Below the pieces are notes generated by a model. It had not been told where the DNA came from and searched no databases. It saw only the letters and a program-made list of their open reading frames with translations. From the NCBI GenBank assembly GCA_947179485.1, contig OX359245.1, positions 73,643,067 to 73,707,066 on the forward strand: DNA of 64,000 nucleotides, written 5' to 3'. Of the stretch, positions 1 to 10,179 are shown piece after piece; position 1 is the stretch's first letter; each line of letters opens with the position of its first letter. Source of the DNA: Allacma fusca (lineage: Eukaryota; Arthropoda; Collembola; Symphypleona; Sminthuridae). The position numbers and the translations under genes are program-made.

Positions 1-3000
1 CCGGGGTGGTTATGGGATATAGTTGCGAGGTGTTTCGTCTATAGGTTCCTTGGGGGGTATGCACGTTATAAGATCGTGGTTCCTTCGTTGGGCTCTGGAT
101 TGTGCCCCATAGCTGCTTGTCTTTCACCCATACAGGTTGTCCGATAGAAAGGTCTGGTTTAGTAACAACGGCGTGTCTTTTGTCAAAGCTGTTTTTGCCT
201 TTCAATTTCTTAGCAGTTTCAAAATCTTTTACTGCTTTTGCATTTACTGCTTTTGGCTGCAGTGACTTGGGTGTTGTAGGCAAACTTGTTTTAATGCGTC
301 GTCCCATTAGTAGTTGTGCTGGACTATAACCGTTGCCTAGTGGAGTACTCCTGTACTCTAGTAATGCTTCTTGAAAATCCTTGGGATTTTTCTTTAACAG
401 GTCCTTGATGGTTTTGACCATGACTTCGATGAAACCGTTGCTTTGTGGATAATGGGGGCTGGATGTGATGTGTTGGAATCCCCATTTGGTTGTGAATGAT
501 TTGAATGCCTCTTGAAACTGAGGTCCATTGTCGGATCTGACAATATCCGGTATGCCGTGCCTGGCAAAGATGGATTTGCAATGTGAAATAATTGCTTCGG
601 AAGTGGTACTTGATAATAGTACTACTTCTGGGTATCTTGAATAATAGTCACTGACTATTAGGTAATTCTTCCCTTCATAATGGAAGAGGTCCATTCCTAT
701 GGTGGACCACGGTCTGTGAGGAAAATCACTGGGCATCAGCGGCTCTTTCCTCTCTTGTCTGTGCGGAATGCACGTTGGACAGTTCTTGATTAATCTTTGA
801 ATGTCTCTTGAGATTCCGGGCCACCACATGGAAGTGTGGGCTCTGGCCCGTGCCTTGGAAATTCCCATGTGCCCTGCATGGACACGTTGTAGGAGTTCCG
901 TTTGTAAAGGCTTTGGGATGATGAGGCGGTTGCCTCGTAACAGTAAATCTCCTTGTACTGTGATCTCGTCTTTATGAGTGTGAAATAGTTTGAACTCCTC
1001 CGTGAGTTTCTTGAGAGGAGGCCATCCAGAACGGCTGTACTCGGCTAACTGCTTGCACGTATCGTCCTTCTGTTGAGCCTCTTTGATTTCTTGTAATTTG
1101 GCGTCAGTTGCCGGTAAGGAATCAATAAACAGTTCAATGGCAGCGTTGCAGTCCATTGTAAAGTCTTGGTTGCCCGTGGTAGGGAGGGGATGTCGGGATA
1201 GGAAATCAGCTCCGACTAGATTCTTCCCTGGTGTATGATAGATAGTGAAGTCGTATTTCATCATACGTAGTCTGAATCTTTGGAGTCGAGGGGATAGCTC
1301 ATCCAAATGCTTCGTTTTGAGGATTGCGAGGAGCGGCTTATGATCGGTTTCAACTTGAAACCGTAAGCCGGTGAGGAATGTTTGGAACTTCTCACTTGCC
1401 CAGACGATGGCAAGGCACTCCTTCTCGATTTGTGCATAATTCTTTTCTGCAGCTGAAAGTGTGCGGGAGGCACATGCTACAAGTCTCCAAGTGTTGTCTG
1501 ACTGTTGTTGCTTAAGAATGGCTCCGAGGCCGAAGGATGATTCGTCCGTGAAAATGGTAGTGGGAAAATTGGGGTTGTAAATGGCCAGCACCGGGGCGGA
1601 CGTTAGCAGTCCTACTACCGTGGTATGTGCTGTCTGTTCTGCAGGTCCCCACTTGAACTCGACGTCCTTTTGTAATAATGCATACAAGGGTTGCATTATT
1701 GTTGATAAGTTTGGAATAAATTGTCCAATGTACATGATGAATCCTACGAAACTTCTAACGTTCGAAGTGTCCTTTGGTGTAGGTAAGTTGGTAATGGCTC
1801 TTAGCCGTTTTGGGTCGATGCTAATCCCTTTGGCTGAAATTATATGTCCCAGGAACTTGACCTGTTTAACCCCGAATTCACATTTTTCTGCATTCAGGGT
1901 TATCCCTTTCTCCTGGAGTCGGGTGAGAACTAGTCTTAAGTTCCTGTCGTGTTCCTCCGGATTTTTCCCCCACACTAACCAGTCGTCAGTGTGATGAATT
2001 ACGGGAAGTCCTGTTAAGGCCTCTGACATCCGTTTCTGGTAATGTTCCGGGGCTGAGCTGATTCCAAATGGTAATCGTAAACAACAGTACCGTCCGAACG
2101 GTGTAATGAAGGTTGTCAACTTTTGGCTCTCTTCAGATAGTTTGATTTGATGAAAACCCTGGCGATTGTCACCCTTTGAGAAAATTAAAGCGCCCTGTAT
2201 TTTTGCTAGGGTCTCCGAGACAACTGGCATGGGATGGAATTCCCTGGCAATTGATTCATTTAACTTTGTAAAATCTTTACAGAGTCGGATGTCTCCGTTT
2301 GGCTTCTTAACGACCACGATGGGAGCGCACCAATCCGTAGGCTCATCTATGGGTCTGATGACGCCTTGCTGCTCGAGCTTCCTTAACTCTTCCTTGAGTT
2401 TTGGTAGGAGCGGGATGGCAACCTTCCTAGGTTGTGCTATGGCATAGGGTTGGGCTCCGTCCTTGAGCCTGATTGTATAGGGTTGTGATATTGTTCCTAA
2501 CCCTTTGAATAGTTTTGGGAACTCAGTATGGGGTTGTACTGTAGTGTACGCTCCGACCATGTCAATTGAGTTAACTGTCAGTTTTATTAGCTGTAAAGCT
2601 AGGCACTCATTGCGTCCTAGTAGGGGCTGCTTGAGTCCTGAGGCCACGTATATGTCGGCCTGAGTTGCTCTGTCCTTGTATAGTAAATTGGCCTTGAATC
2701 TGCCGGTAACTGCTAAATTTGTGCCATTCGCGGCACTGAATTTTCTGTGGTCCGGTCGTAAATGACGGACTGCCTTGGGTAGGTTTTGTTCAAAAATGTG
2801 CTCAGGGATGATGGTGACGTCTGCTCCCGTGTCTAACTTGAAAATGATGGGGATATTTCCCACTATTATCTCTGTAGACCAATTGCTCTTGGGGTTATCT
2901 TCAGCCCGGGTGGCTTCTCCCAGAAACACGGAGTCTGTGTCGCTATCTTCCTGGACTTGTTGTATTTTTGATTTACTCTTGGGCTTGGCCTGGTCCTTGG

Positions 3001-3739
3001 CTGACTTGCAAACTTTGGCAAAATGTCCCATTTTACCGCATGTATTGCACTTGGCTCCTTTGGATCTGCAAGCGTCCTTTGAGTGTTGCTTCACGTCTCC
3101 ACAATTAAAACATTTCCATGTTTTATTGTTGAATTTCCCTTTTGATTGGGAGTTTTTCTTGCTAAAAACTCGGTCCACATCCGTATTTCCTCCGGAAATG
3201 GTGGGTTGTTGTTTCTTGAACTTCTCGTGAGTTTTCACGTGAGCTACGGCTTCCTCCAGAGTCAATTTGTCCTTTGTCTGGAGCTGTAGTGATACGGTCT
3301 TGTCCAAGATACCGATGACGATACGGTCTCTAATTAACTCATCGTGCAGGGACTGGAAATTACAAGTTTTTGCCAACTTGTGTAGGTCCGTGATGAACTG
3401 ATCCACATTCTCCTCTGTCTGTTGTACTCGGGAATTAAACATGAAGCGTTCAAAAACAACGTTCAGTTTCCCAATGAAATGGGCTCGGAAGGCTTCACAT
3501 ACTTTATCGTAATCTTTAGCGTCCGTTTTACTCAACTGGAATGCGTCAGAGATTTCATAGGCGTTACCACCCATATGGTAGAGTAGTGAGCTGATCTTCC
3601 AGTCATCATCAGTCTGCTTGGAAAGGGTCACGAACCCTTGGAAACGGCGAATCCAGGTTGTCCACTGCGATGGGGTGTCGTAGGAGAATCCCTCTGGAGG
3701 TCTGAGTGCGTCCGTTGGAGGTGCAGCAGGAGTAGCCAT
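1..3739 (-). CDS. gag-pol: Ty3-type Gag-Pol polyprotein, C-terminus outside window
   Basis: Polyprotein for capsid, protease, reverse transcriptase, RNase H and integrase. The start is the ATG at 3739, just downstream of the leader; the frame stays open for about 1246 codons to the window edge. Visible in order: a retrotransposon Gag region, two CCHC zinc knuckles near residues 208-245 (the second reads CNTCGKMGHFAKVC), an aspartic protease site LDTGAD near residue 297, reverse transcriptase with the active box HTDDWLVWG near residue 583 (most relatives have YxDD), RNase H with FTDES near residue 731, an integrase HHCC zinc site near 952-988 and an integrase DDE core with VRSDNG and the final Glu near 1100. 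Gag and Pol share a single frame with no stop between them. No disrupting mutation was seen, so this may be a potentially complete coding copy, but its end cannot be checked here. Confidence 0.88.
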   Translation of the reverse strand, partial: MATPAAPPTDALRPPEGFSYDTPSQWTTWIRRFQGFVTLSKQTDDDWKISSLLYHMGGNAYEISDAFQLSKTDAKDYDKVCEAFRAHFIGKLNVVFERFMFNSRVQQTEENVDQFITDLHKLAKTCNFQSLHDELIRDRIVIGILDKTVSLQLQTKDKLTLEEAVAHVKTHEKFKKQQPTISGGNTDVDRVFSKKNSQSKGKFNNKTWKCFNCGDVKQHSKDACRSKGAKCNTCGKMGHFAKVCKSAKDQAKPKSKSKIQQVQEDSDTDSVFLGEATRAEDNPKSNWSTEIIVGNIPIIFKLDTGADVTIIPEHIFEQNLPKAVRHLRPDHRKFSAANGTNLAVTGRFKANLLYKDRATQADIYVASGLKQPLLGRNECLALQLIKLTVNSIDMVGAYTTVQPHTEFPKLFKGLGTISQPYTIRLKDGAQPYAIAQPRKVAIPLLPKLKEELRKLEQQGVIRPIDEPTDWCAPIVVVKKPNGDIRLCKDFTKLNESIAREFHPMPVVSETLAKIQGALIFSKGDNRQGFHQIKLSEESQKLTTFITPFGRYCCLRLPFGISSAPEHYQKRMSEALTGLPVIHHTDDWLVWGKNPEEHDRNLRLVLTRLQEKGITLNAEKCEFGVKQVKFLGHIISAKGISIDPKRLRAITNLPTPKDTSNVRSFVGFIMYIGQFIPNLSTIMQPLYALLQKDVEFKWGPAEQTAHTTVVGLLTSAPVLAIYNPNFPTTIFTDESSFGLGAILKQQQSDNTWRLVACASRTLSAAEKNYAQIEKECLAIVWASEKFQTFLTGLRFQVETDHKPLLAILKTKHLDELSPRLQRFRLRMMKYDFTIYHTPGKNLVGADFLSRHPLPTTGNQDFTMDCNAAIELFIDSLPATDAKLQEIKEAQQKDDTCKQLAEYSRSGWPPLKKLTEEFKLFHTHKDEITVQGDLLLRGNRLIIPKPLQTELLQRVHAGHMGISKARARAHTSMWWPGISRDIQRLIKNCPTCIPHRQERKEPLMPSDFPHRPWSTIGMDLFHYEGKNYLIVSDYYSRYPEVVLLSSTTSEAIISHCKSIFARHGIPDIVRSDNGPQFQEAFKSFTTKWGFQHITSSPHYPQSNGFIEVMVKTIKDLLKKNPKDFQEALLEYRSTPLGNGYSPAQLLMGRRIKTSLPTTPKSLQPKAVNAKAVKDFETAKKLKGKNSFDKRHAVVTKPDLSIGQPVWVKDKQLWGTIQSPTKEPRSYNVHTPQGTYRRNTSQLYPITTP

Positions 3740-3849
3740 GATGAAGGTGAGAAGAGAGACTGAAGTTTTGTGCCCACGGAGCGTATGTGGAAATCAGTAT
3801 GTGTGTGTAAATTGTAGAGTGTAAACTTGAAAGTGTAATTAATAGCTGT

Positions 3850-3872
3850 GAGTTCGACCGTAGCTGCCACCA
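3850..3872 (-). promoter_or_regulatory. tRNA-type primer-binding site of the first Ty3 element
   Basis: Immediately inside the 5' LTR, the minus strand begins TGGTGGCAGCTACGGTCGAA. Its complement ends in ACCA and contains a T-arm-like GTTCGA, as expected for the 3' end of a tRNA that primes minus-strand synthesis. The tRNA species was not identified. Confidence 0.65.
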
Positions 3873-4237
3873 TGCATTAATTTCTGTTTATGGTAGCGTA
3901 ATAAATGTACGTAGATATTAACGACGATAATTGGATAGGAAAGATTGTAGTTTATTCAGAAAGCCGAATGTGAAGAAGTGGAGAGAGAGAGTAAGAGTAG
4001 TGATAGTGAGTGAGACGCTACTGAAGTAGCATGAGGAAGGAATCCTTTATATACGGGCACGAGAGTGTGTCTCAGCCTGGCAAAGGTAACGGCTGCAGAA
4101 GGTTTAGGTTGGAACAGGATGATTCCAGTTCATACAGGTTCAGACAGGAATGAACAGGTTCATTCAGGTTAGGACAGGAATGAGCAGGTGTTGAGACGGG
4201 TGGAGAGTAACGGTACAATATACATAATATTCACACA
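3873..4237 (-). repeat. 5' LTR of the first Ty3 element
   Basis: Bounded on the inside by the primer-binding site. In element orientation it ends in CA at 3873 and begins with TG near 4237; the outer edge is uncertain by a few bases because the second LTR is not in the window. A TATA-like promoter box (TATATAAAG on the minus strand) lies at 4045-4053, correctly oriented toward gag. Confidence 0.6.
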
Positions 4238-4538
4238 GTTATGATGAAAGTTTGCATATTTTTCACCTGAGCATCCGCTTCACGCAATACGAGGTTTCAG
4301 TAACCCGTAAATTTGAGCAATGATTAATCGTTTGGACTGCAATTCAGAGTCAACAATTCAATTCAGTCCAGCAGTGTGAACTGAATCGTTCGGTTCGGTT
4401 CAATATGTAAACCGAATCGAAAAAACTACGAATCGAATTGAATCGAATTGAATTGAATCGAAAAATTTCGGTTCGGGACTGAATTAGTCCGACCACTAGA
4501 TATAGGCACTACAACTGCGCAAATAGGCGAGAAGGAAG
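4238..4538. other. Gene-free spacer with a decayed terminal-repeat fragment
   Basis: No coding signal. Around 4380-4495 the DNA is rich in short ATCGAATTGA-like repeats and ends in GTCCGACCACTA. Reversed, this is TAGTGGTCGGAC, which resembles an hAT-type terminal repeat, so it may be one end of another MITE. No matching left end was found. Confidence 0.35.
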
Positions 4539-4715
4539 GCCCCTCCTAGGGTTCCCAGACGTCCCGGAATGCCCGGGACAGTCCCGGAATGACAATCGCT
4601 ATCCCGTGTCCCGGAAGGGTGTATTCCGGGACACGTAAATGTCCCGGAAACGTCGAGCTCAAAAAGTTATGAAAATTATTAGAGTTTTTAAGAGAAAAAA
4701 ACATTTCGTTCTGGA

Positions 4716-5609
4716 TAGTGCCCCTCATGGGTACAGGTACTACCCGGGTATTTGAGTACAGGTACAGGTAAAGGTAAATACTGGGGAATATTTTTTGTAC
4801 CCAAACAGAATGGGTAAATTCTGGGTACAAGCCAATTTTACCTAAATATTGGGCACATTTACGGGTAAAGGTACAGGTACAAAGAAAACTTGAAACGGTT
4901 TTTACTTGACAGGAACAGGTACAGCTCCAAAAGTACCTGTACCCGTTCAGAAAATACCTGATTCATACAAGGTACTTTTTTATTACCTGCCATCCTCTAT
5001 TGCATAAAACTGAATTAAAGTGGTTCTTCCCATGACATTCTCGTGCCACTCCATTCAACAGTCTTCCACTGCGTGCTCGTTTCCGTGTCATGAAATGAGA
5101 TTCCTTAAAAACGTGTTCTAGCATTCCACCGACTGACAATTCCATAGGAGATACCATTAGAAAATGCTTCTGTCTAAAAGCATGGATGAAGATCAAATGT
5201 GCAGAGTTCGGAAGTAATTACTAAAACGACCGCGATTGCAAGATGGATGGCTCAAGTAGTTATTACATTTTAGCCGCATTAAATTTTTTGAAAAACATGA
5301 TGTAATAGATTATAGGGGAATAAATTGGAGCACATTATTAGAATAATTTTTATAACTGAATTCAATCATCATAAAAAGTACCCGGGTAGGTAAAACAAAG
5401 TACCTGGTTAAAGGTAAAAATTTGGATGCTTTTTGGGTACAGGTAATTTTCAGGAACAGGTAAAAGTTAAAAAAAGTTTGGATACAGGTACCTTCATTCA
5501 AGTATTATAGGTACTTCAAAGAAGGTATAGGTAAAGGTACAACATTCTGAAGTACCCATATTTGGGTACAGGTACAGGAACCACGTTGTAGTACCCATGA
5601 GGTGCACTA
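4716..5609. mobile_element. Non-autonomous hAT-type MITE nested in the hAT element
   Basis: Terminal repeats read TAGTGCCCCTCATGGGTAC at the left and, inverted, TAGTGCACCTCATGGGTAC at the right: one mismatch in 19 bases. The 8-bp sequence GTTCTGGA flanks both ends (4708-4715 and 5610-5617). The interior is rich in GTACAGGTA-type repeats and has no convincing gene. It lies wholly inside the hAT at 4547-7102, so it inserted later. Confidence 0.9.
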
Positions 5610-6711
5610 GTTCTGGAGGAGCTCGATTCAAACGAGAGCATCATGTGCCATCTACATAAAACTAATAAAATCATAAAAATGTGATTACAAGCGTAACAAA
5701 ATCGCTTAAGCATCAGTTAATGATTAAAAAGGTCTAGGTTTTACAATTTTATATGGGAAGAGGTTGTCAATTCCAAAAATTAGTTACGTCGTTAAAGATG
5801 ATGTTAAAGATGTAAGATGTTAAAGATGACCAGACCCCTGCTAGGATTTTAGTGTGTATATCGACATTCTCTGTGAAGTATGAAGAATTTGGGTCTGTTA
5901 AGTCTCACGTGTAAAGTTCCTAAAAACCTAGAGAAAGCAGGTGCTGAAACTAAAAAATTTAGAGTTTTTCCAAACCGAAAAATCTGGAGATTATAAAAAA
6001 TTCAAACTATTTGCTGTTACAGCGCGAAAAATGCGAACGTAAATTACGGTCGACAAAATTATGTGTTTCAGAAATTCCAGGAACAAAATCGGTTAATTTT
6101 TGCTGATAAATGCAAATATCACATTATACACAACGCTGTGGAAAATGCATGCAATAAATTATCAATGGATGTTGAAGACATATTTTCTTTTGAAGAAACA
6201 AAGTGACTGCCCTGTTGTTATTCGCAAGGTTGTATGTCATAAGAGCAAAGAAGATGCTGCGAGAGTGGAATGCCTAAACGAATGTTACCTATATATTGTG
6301 CACAGTATTTTACTGTAAAATTCGTCCATTTTAATGTTGGAGTGTAATGATTGTACTTCTACGGAAGTTTATGCCATAACGAAATCTCTTCTGGAAATTT
6401 GTGCAAACCGATACAACGATTAATATTACTGAAGTAGCGCTAATGCAATTCTGAAAAATCCTCGCAACAAAAAAAGAGCTGGGAACAGGAAGCTTTGGAT
6501 TTTTTGAAATCACTGCAGACCTATTTAAGCAGACATTTTGATTTCAGTGATACTAATTTTTTTTGAAAATGAAACTACTAAATTTGAAATCAGAGGAATT
6601 CTTAGTATCCTAGGCTTATTTACTAAATATTGCAGTTGCACTCGATATTAAATTAAACGAGAACCAGCTGTACAATGAATTTTGCTTACTTCGTTAAACT
6701 TGAGTTTTTGA

Positions 6712-7029
6712 TTGCGTTCGGTGATCGTGAGATCGGTCGGTGCAAAGTGGGCTGAGTTTTTTAAGAAAAATCAATGTCCGGAACTTTTCAAGCTAATTTC
6801 GTTGGTGCTATTAATTCCTGTTAGCAACGATTTTGCAGAAAGTTATTTCAGCCTAATGAAGAAAGTTTGGACAGCCGAGAGCAACTTAATGTCAACAAAA
6901 CTTGTGAAGGCAGAGCTTCAAGTCAGGCTTAATGTGCCCTTTTCATGTTGTGAATTGGTTTCTTTTTTGGACAAACCGGAAAACAAGAAAATTTTATTAG
7001 ATATCAAAAAGGCTGAAAAATACAGCTAG
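6712..7029 (+). pseudogene. hAT transposase C-terminal dimerisation domain, remnant
   Basis: About 105 codons remain open to a stop at 7029. The segment SNDFAESYFSLMKKVWT with the following LMSTKLVKAELQVRLN matches the conserved hAT C-terminal pattern (SN-x-x-x-E-x-x-FS-x-M, then a hydrophobic L-rich helix). In active hATs this domain mediates dimerisation and carries the last catalytic Glu. The catalytic Asp regions are not recognisable upstream: short transposase-like stretches between about 6000 and 6700 lie in different frames and contain stops. It sits just inside the right terminus, as expected for the 3' end of transposase. It cannot encode a working enzyme. Confidence 0.75.
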
Positions 7030-7110
7030 GAATCGTGTATTCGTAAACAAAATTTAAAATGATTTTGTCCCGGAATGTCGTTTCAAAAAAGTGGGAACCC
7101 TAGCCCCTCC

Positions 7111-7773
7111 TAAACTAAATGTATAGGTAGGATGTAGGAAAGGCAAACTCAGTTTAGCATCTTTGCATTAATGTGTAATTAAAACAGTAACTAAAACGGT
7201 AAGTATTTTATGTGAACTATTTGTGGAGTATATTAAATTGATTGACGCAATATTCTGTAGATAAAATATAGTCAATAACAGTAAATGTATTATTTTATTA
7301 ATGATAATTTATATAATTTTTGTCCAAATTCGAAACATCCTTCACAGAAAGCCCGAGTTTTATCACGGACACGGGCCTGTATTCAAACCGCATATTATTC
7401 ATTTCGTATTTGGTTTGTATTTGAATTTCGAAGACAACTTCAATTTTGCGTTATATTCGAATTCGGTTACCTAATCAAATCAAAACAAAAGTTGGATTCG
7501 AATTATTAAACCGAATATAGACCTAGTATAGTATTCGTCTATTTTATTTGTTTGAAAATCGATTTTTTGGTTGAATTTGATTCGAAGTGTGTTTTTCAAT
7601 ATAACTTATGCCTATCATGATTGTATAACAATTAGTCTTTGAACTTAAAACAAGCCATTAGTGTTGACAGTGAATGTTTCTTTGTATTTTAACTTAAATC
7701 AATGAATTTACTTAGGAAATAAAAAATCACAAGTGCAACTGCTCTCTACACATAAGATATAACTACCATCAAA
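7111..7773. other. Gene-free AT-rich stretch with a possible MITE end
   Basis: No coding signal. From about 7370 the sequence is dominated by TTCGAATTCGG and TTTGAATTCG words that recur at 8080-8260 in inverted form. Together with the transposase fragment between them this suggests a decayed hAT element, but no target duplication was found. Confidence 0.35.
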
Positions 7774-7983
7774 CTAAACATCTAGCTCGCCCATCATCTT
7801 GTTGACAATAGCAATATTAAGACATTTGTTCAACTTTTCAGTGTTAATAAATGTAAGCCAAGCTTTTAAATACATTTTGATTGTAACTGCAGGCACTCTC
7901 TTTGCGGTTAAATGAGTTCCAGTTGAGAATACGCTTTCCACTGGAACACCTGTTGCGGCCGCCCCTAAAAACTCCCGCGGCAT
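7774..7983 (-). pseudogene. hAT transposase C-terminal fragment
   Basis: A 69-codon minus-strand frame contains ATGVPVESVFSTGTHLTAKR followed by LTFINTEKLN. This is the hAT dimerisation signature (S/A-x-x-VP-x-E-x-x-FS-x-x-G). It comes from a different hAT family than the one at 6712-7029, because the two share only the family motif. The rest of the gene is absent or unrecognisable. Inverted, related words at 7370-7500 and 8080-8260 may mark the ends of its element, with CCTG-ATTCAAA-like termini. Confidence 0.65.
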
Positions 7984-9181
7984 TTTTGCAAGATGAGGTT
8001 ACAGAAGCTGATTTTCCTGGTATTAATCATTATTGAAGCAGTTACTATTAGGCAAATACATAATTTAAAAAACCCACTTCGAAACCAAATCGAACAAAAA
8101 TTTGTATTCGGAATTGAATTCTATTCGGATTTCAGAATACATTATTTATTCGGTTTGTTTCGTATTCGGTTTGATATTTCAATCTTTTTATAGGAGTTAT
8201 TCGTATTCAGTTTGATTCGTTTTCCAATCGAAAATTTGAATAATATTCGTATTTGAATGCAGGTATTTATGAATGTATTTAATTATCAGCACTATATTTG
8301 TTCGATGAAAGTGAAAATGATTCTACATAATTTTTACTGATAGTAGAGAATTTATTCCCCATGACGTAAGTACTTAAATGAAGACATGTATAGATTTTCT
8401 GGAATTCCTTTTTTAATATTAACAATAGCTCATTGGTGTTCAATCAGTTATTGATAGGGGCGGAATAATAAAATAATTTCTACCGTGGCACTAAGTCTCA
8501 AAATGCTTTGTGTGCCTTTCCCCTAATAATGTGAGGGGCTTCGATAGTTATTTAAACCCTGGCCGTAAATTTTCTACCCTGACCGGGCCAGCGTGGGCCC
8601 CCGCCAAATTTGAATCCACCATTCATTATACATAATAAGCTCCAACACATATTGCTATACTTTTGGACCTCGACTTTTACAGTTTTGGGGAAAGTATTTC
8701 GGCATTATCAAAAGTCCAGGTTAATAAATTCAGTACAACGTTTGCAGATTATGAACCTGCTGTAGTAGATAATTCAAAAAGATTGCATATAAATTGTATA
8801 TTTGTATTTTCGGAGAGCATTCATTGGATATTTTTTTCAAAGCAATTTTCAGCTCCAAACAATCACGAAAAAAACCTGAGACAAGGACTAAATTGTAAAG
8901 TCACCAAAAGGCGAAGGAATACTTGCGCGACTCCTGTCGTTTAGGATTGTAGGAAGGTCCATAAAAGTATTTTGCCACATTTTCAGGAGACATAATTATG
9001 TATTAGCATAAACTTAAATGTGGACTTTTAATTTCACTGGATTTACACGGATGACGCGATCTTATCTAGAATTCATACTGCTCTAATAAATTATGCAATA
9101 ATGTTCGAAATGCCAGGTGATATTTGTTTTGCCGTTATCCTGAGAACGGGCTCATTCACAAGCCCACAACCGGATTTAATG
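7984..9181. other. Gene-free stretch
   Basis: Apart from the inverted repeat words near 8080-8260 described for the neighbouring hAT remnant, I see no gene, RNA or clear repeat here. Short frames (for example 8663-8944) lack any recognisable motif. Confidence 0.4.
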
Positions 9182-9220
9182 TCGACAACCAAAGATTCAT
9201 AATTGAATCACAGTACATAT

Positions 9221-10014
9221 TGACAGCAAGATAATATTTAAAGTTTAATAAAACTTAATGGAGTGAGATATTCCTCACAATTATAGAAAAGGATCATAAA
9301 AATCCAAACTTGCCAACTCCTGGCAGATATTTTTCATAAAATAATTAAATTCAGAGAGCTTACTCTAGTGCAGTCAAAATCTGGCCAACCCTGGCGTAGT
9401 GTAGATATGCTCCAAAGAAAAAAAGGGTTACAGTGATGGTCGAGTATTATTTATGAAATAAAAGTATAATTTTTATTTCCTTCAATTAGATCAACAAGTA
9501 CTACAATTTTAGGGACCAAAATAATCAAAACTGGACACACTGACCGATACAGGTAACAGTGTTATTTCAGAAAAAAGGTTTTAGGAGTACTGACTCATAC
9601 CAGTAGCAGTACAAAGGAAAAAAAAGGTCTCTTCCAGGTAAGGGAGGCTGATGACAACTGATTTTCTTGGGTCAAGTCCACGGTATTTATACCCTGGACT
9701 TGGCCCGGATTTGGACTATGGTTCCCATTTTTTTCAATAAGAAATACCTACATCCAGGTAAAAAAATTAAGGCAATAAAGTAAAATGAGTTGGTAGGAAT
9801 CCTACCAACTCGCTAAACTCACACAAATACATACAAGGCTCTTGAGCCTAAAATACAAAGTACCCATTATTCTAATTATGTAAACAAAAAAATGAGTGAG
9901 TGAGGGAATATTATCAAATGTATTAGCATGGACCGTGTGCTTTACGGGAGCACCGGCCATGCTAATTTTAAACCTAGATATGTGCATAAACATATGCATT
10001 ATATTCTCTTGACA
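9221..10014 (-). repeat. 3' LTR of the second Ty3 element
   Basis: Begins TGACAGCAAG and ends CTCTTGACA on the plus strand, so it is bounded by TG and CA in both orientations. It is nearly identical to 24158-24951. A polypurine tract abuts its inner edge. Confidence 0.93.
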
Positions 10015-10028
10015 CTATCCCCCCTACT
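10015..10028 (-). promoter_or_regulatory. Polypurine tract of the second Ty3 element
   Basis: The minus strand reads AGTAGGGGGGATAG directly before the 3' LTR, the expected place and composition for the plus-strand primer. Confidence 0.75.
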
Positions 10029-10179
10029 AAGTCGATGTCCCCAGAGACAAAGCACTAACAACAAACTACAACTAATCTATTCATTACTAATCATACGGAA
10101 CAATAATCATCGTATACTTCCAAGTATAAACACAATAAATCAAGAATTATGAATCAACAATGAACTCAGACATGGTAAA

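Larger units (their letters stand above)
1..4237 (-). mobile_element. Ty3-type LTR retrotransposon, 5' part (leaves window at left)
   Basis: The element reads on the minus strand. It has a 5' LTR at about 3873-4237, a tRNA-like primer-binding site directly inside it, and one long gag-pol frame that continues past the left edge. The 3' LTR lies outside the window, so age and target duplication cannot be judged. Family assignment rests on the order zinc knuckles, protease, reverse transcriptase, RNase H, integrase, which is the Ty3 order and not the Ty1/copia order. Confidence 0.9.
4547..7102 (+). mobile_element. hAT-family DNA transposon, decayed, with perfect 8-bp target duplication
   Basis: The 8-bp sequence GCCCCTCC occurs at both 4539-4546 and 7103-7110, exactly flanking terminal inverted repeats that begin TAGGGTTCCCA on the left and end TGGGAACCCTA on the right. 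Both ends also share an inner CCGGGAC block. Eight-base duplications and such termini are typical of hAT elements. Near the 3' end a fragment of hAT transposase dimerisation domain remains. The 894-bp MITE at 4716-5609 is inserted inside, so the original element was about 1.65 kb, shorter than autonomous hATs. Transposase text upstream of 6700 is broken by stops and shifts. Confidence 0.9.

Noticed and set aside
2775-3230. Plus-strand 151-codon frame
   Set aside because: Antisense shadow of the Ty3 gag-pol frame.
7365-8265. A complete hAT element with CCTG-ATTCAAA ends around the 7774-7983 transposase fragment
   Set aside because: End-like words are inverted and similar, but the flanks (GACACGGG and TATTTATG) do not match as a target duplication, so the borders are unproven.
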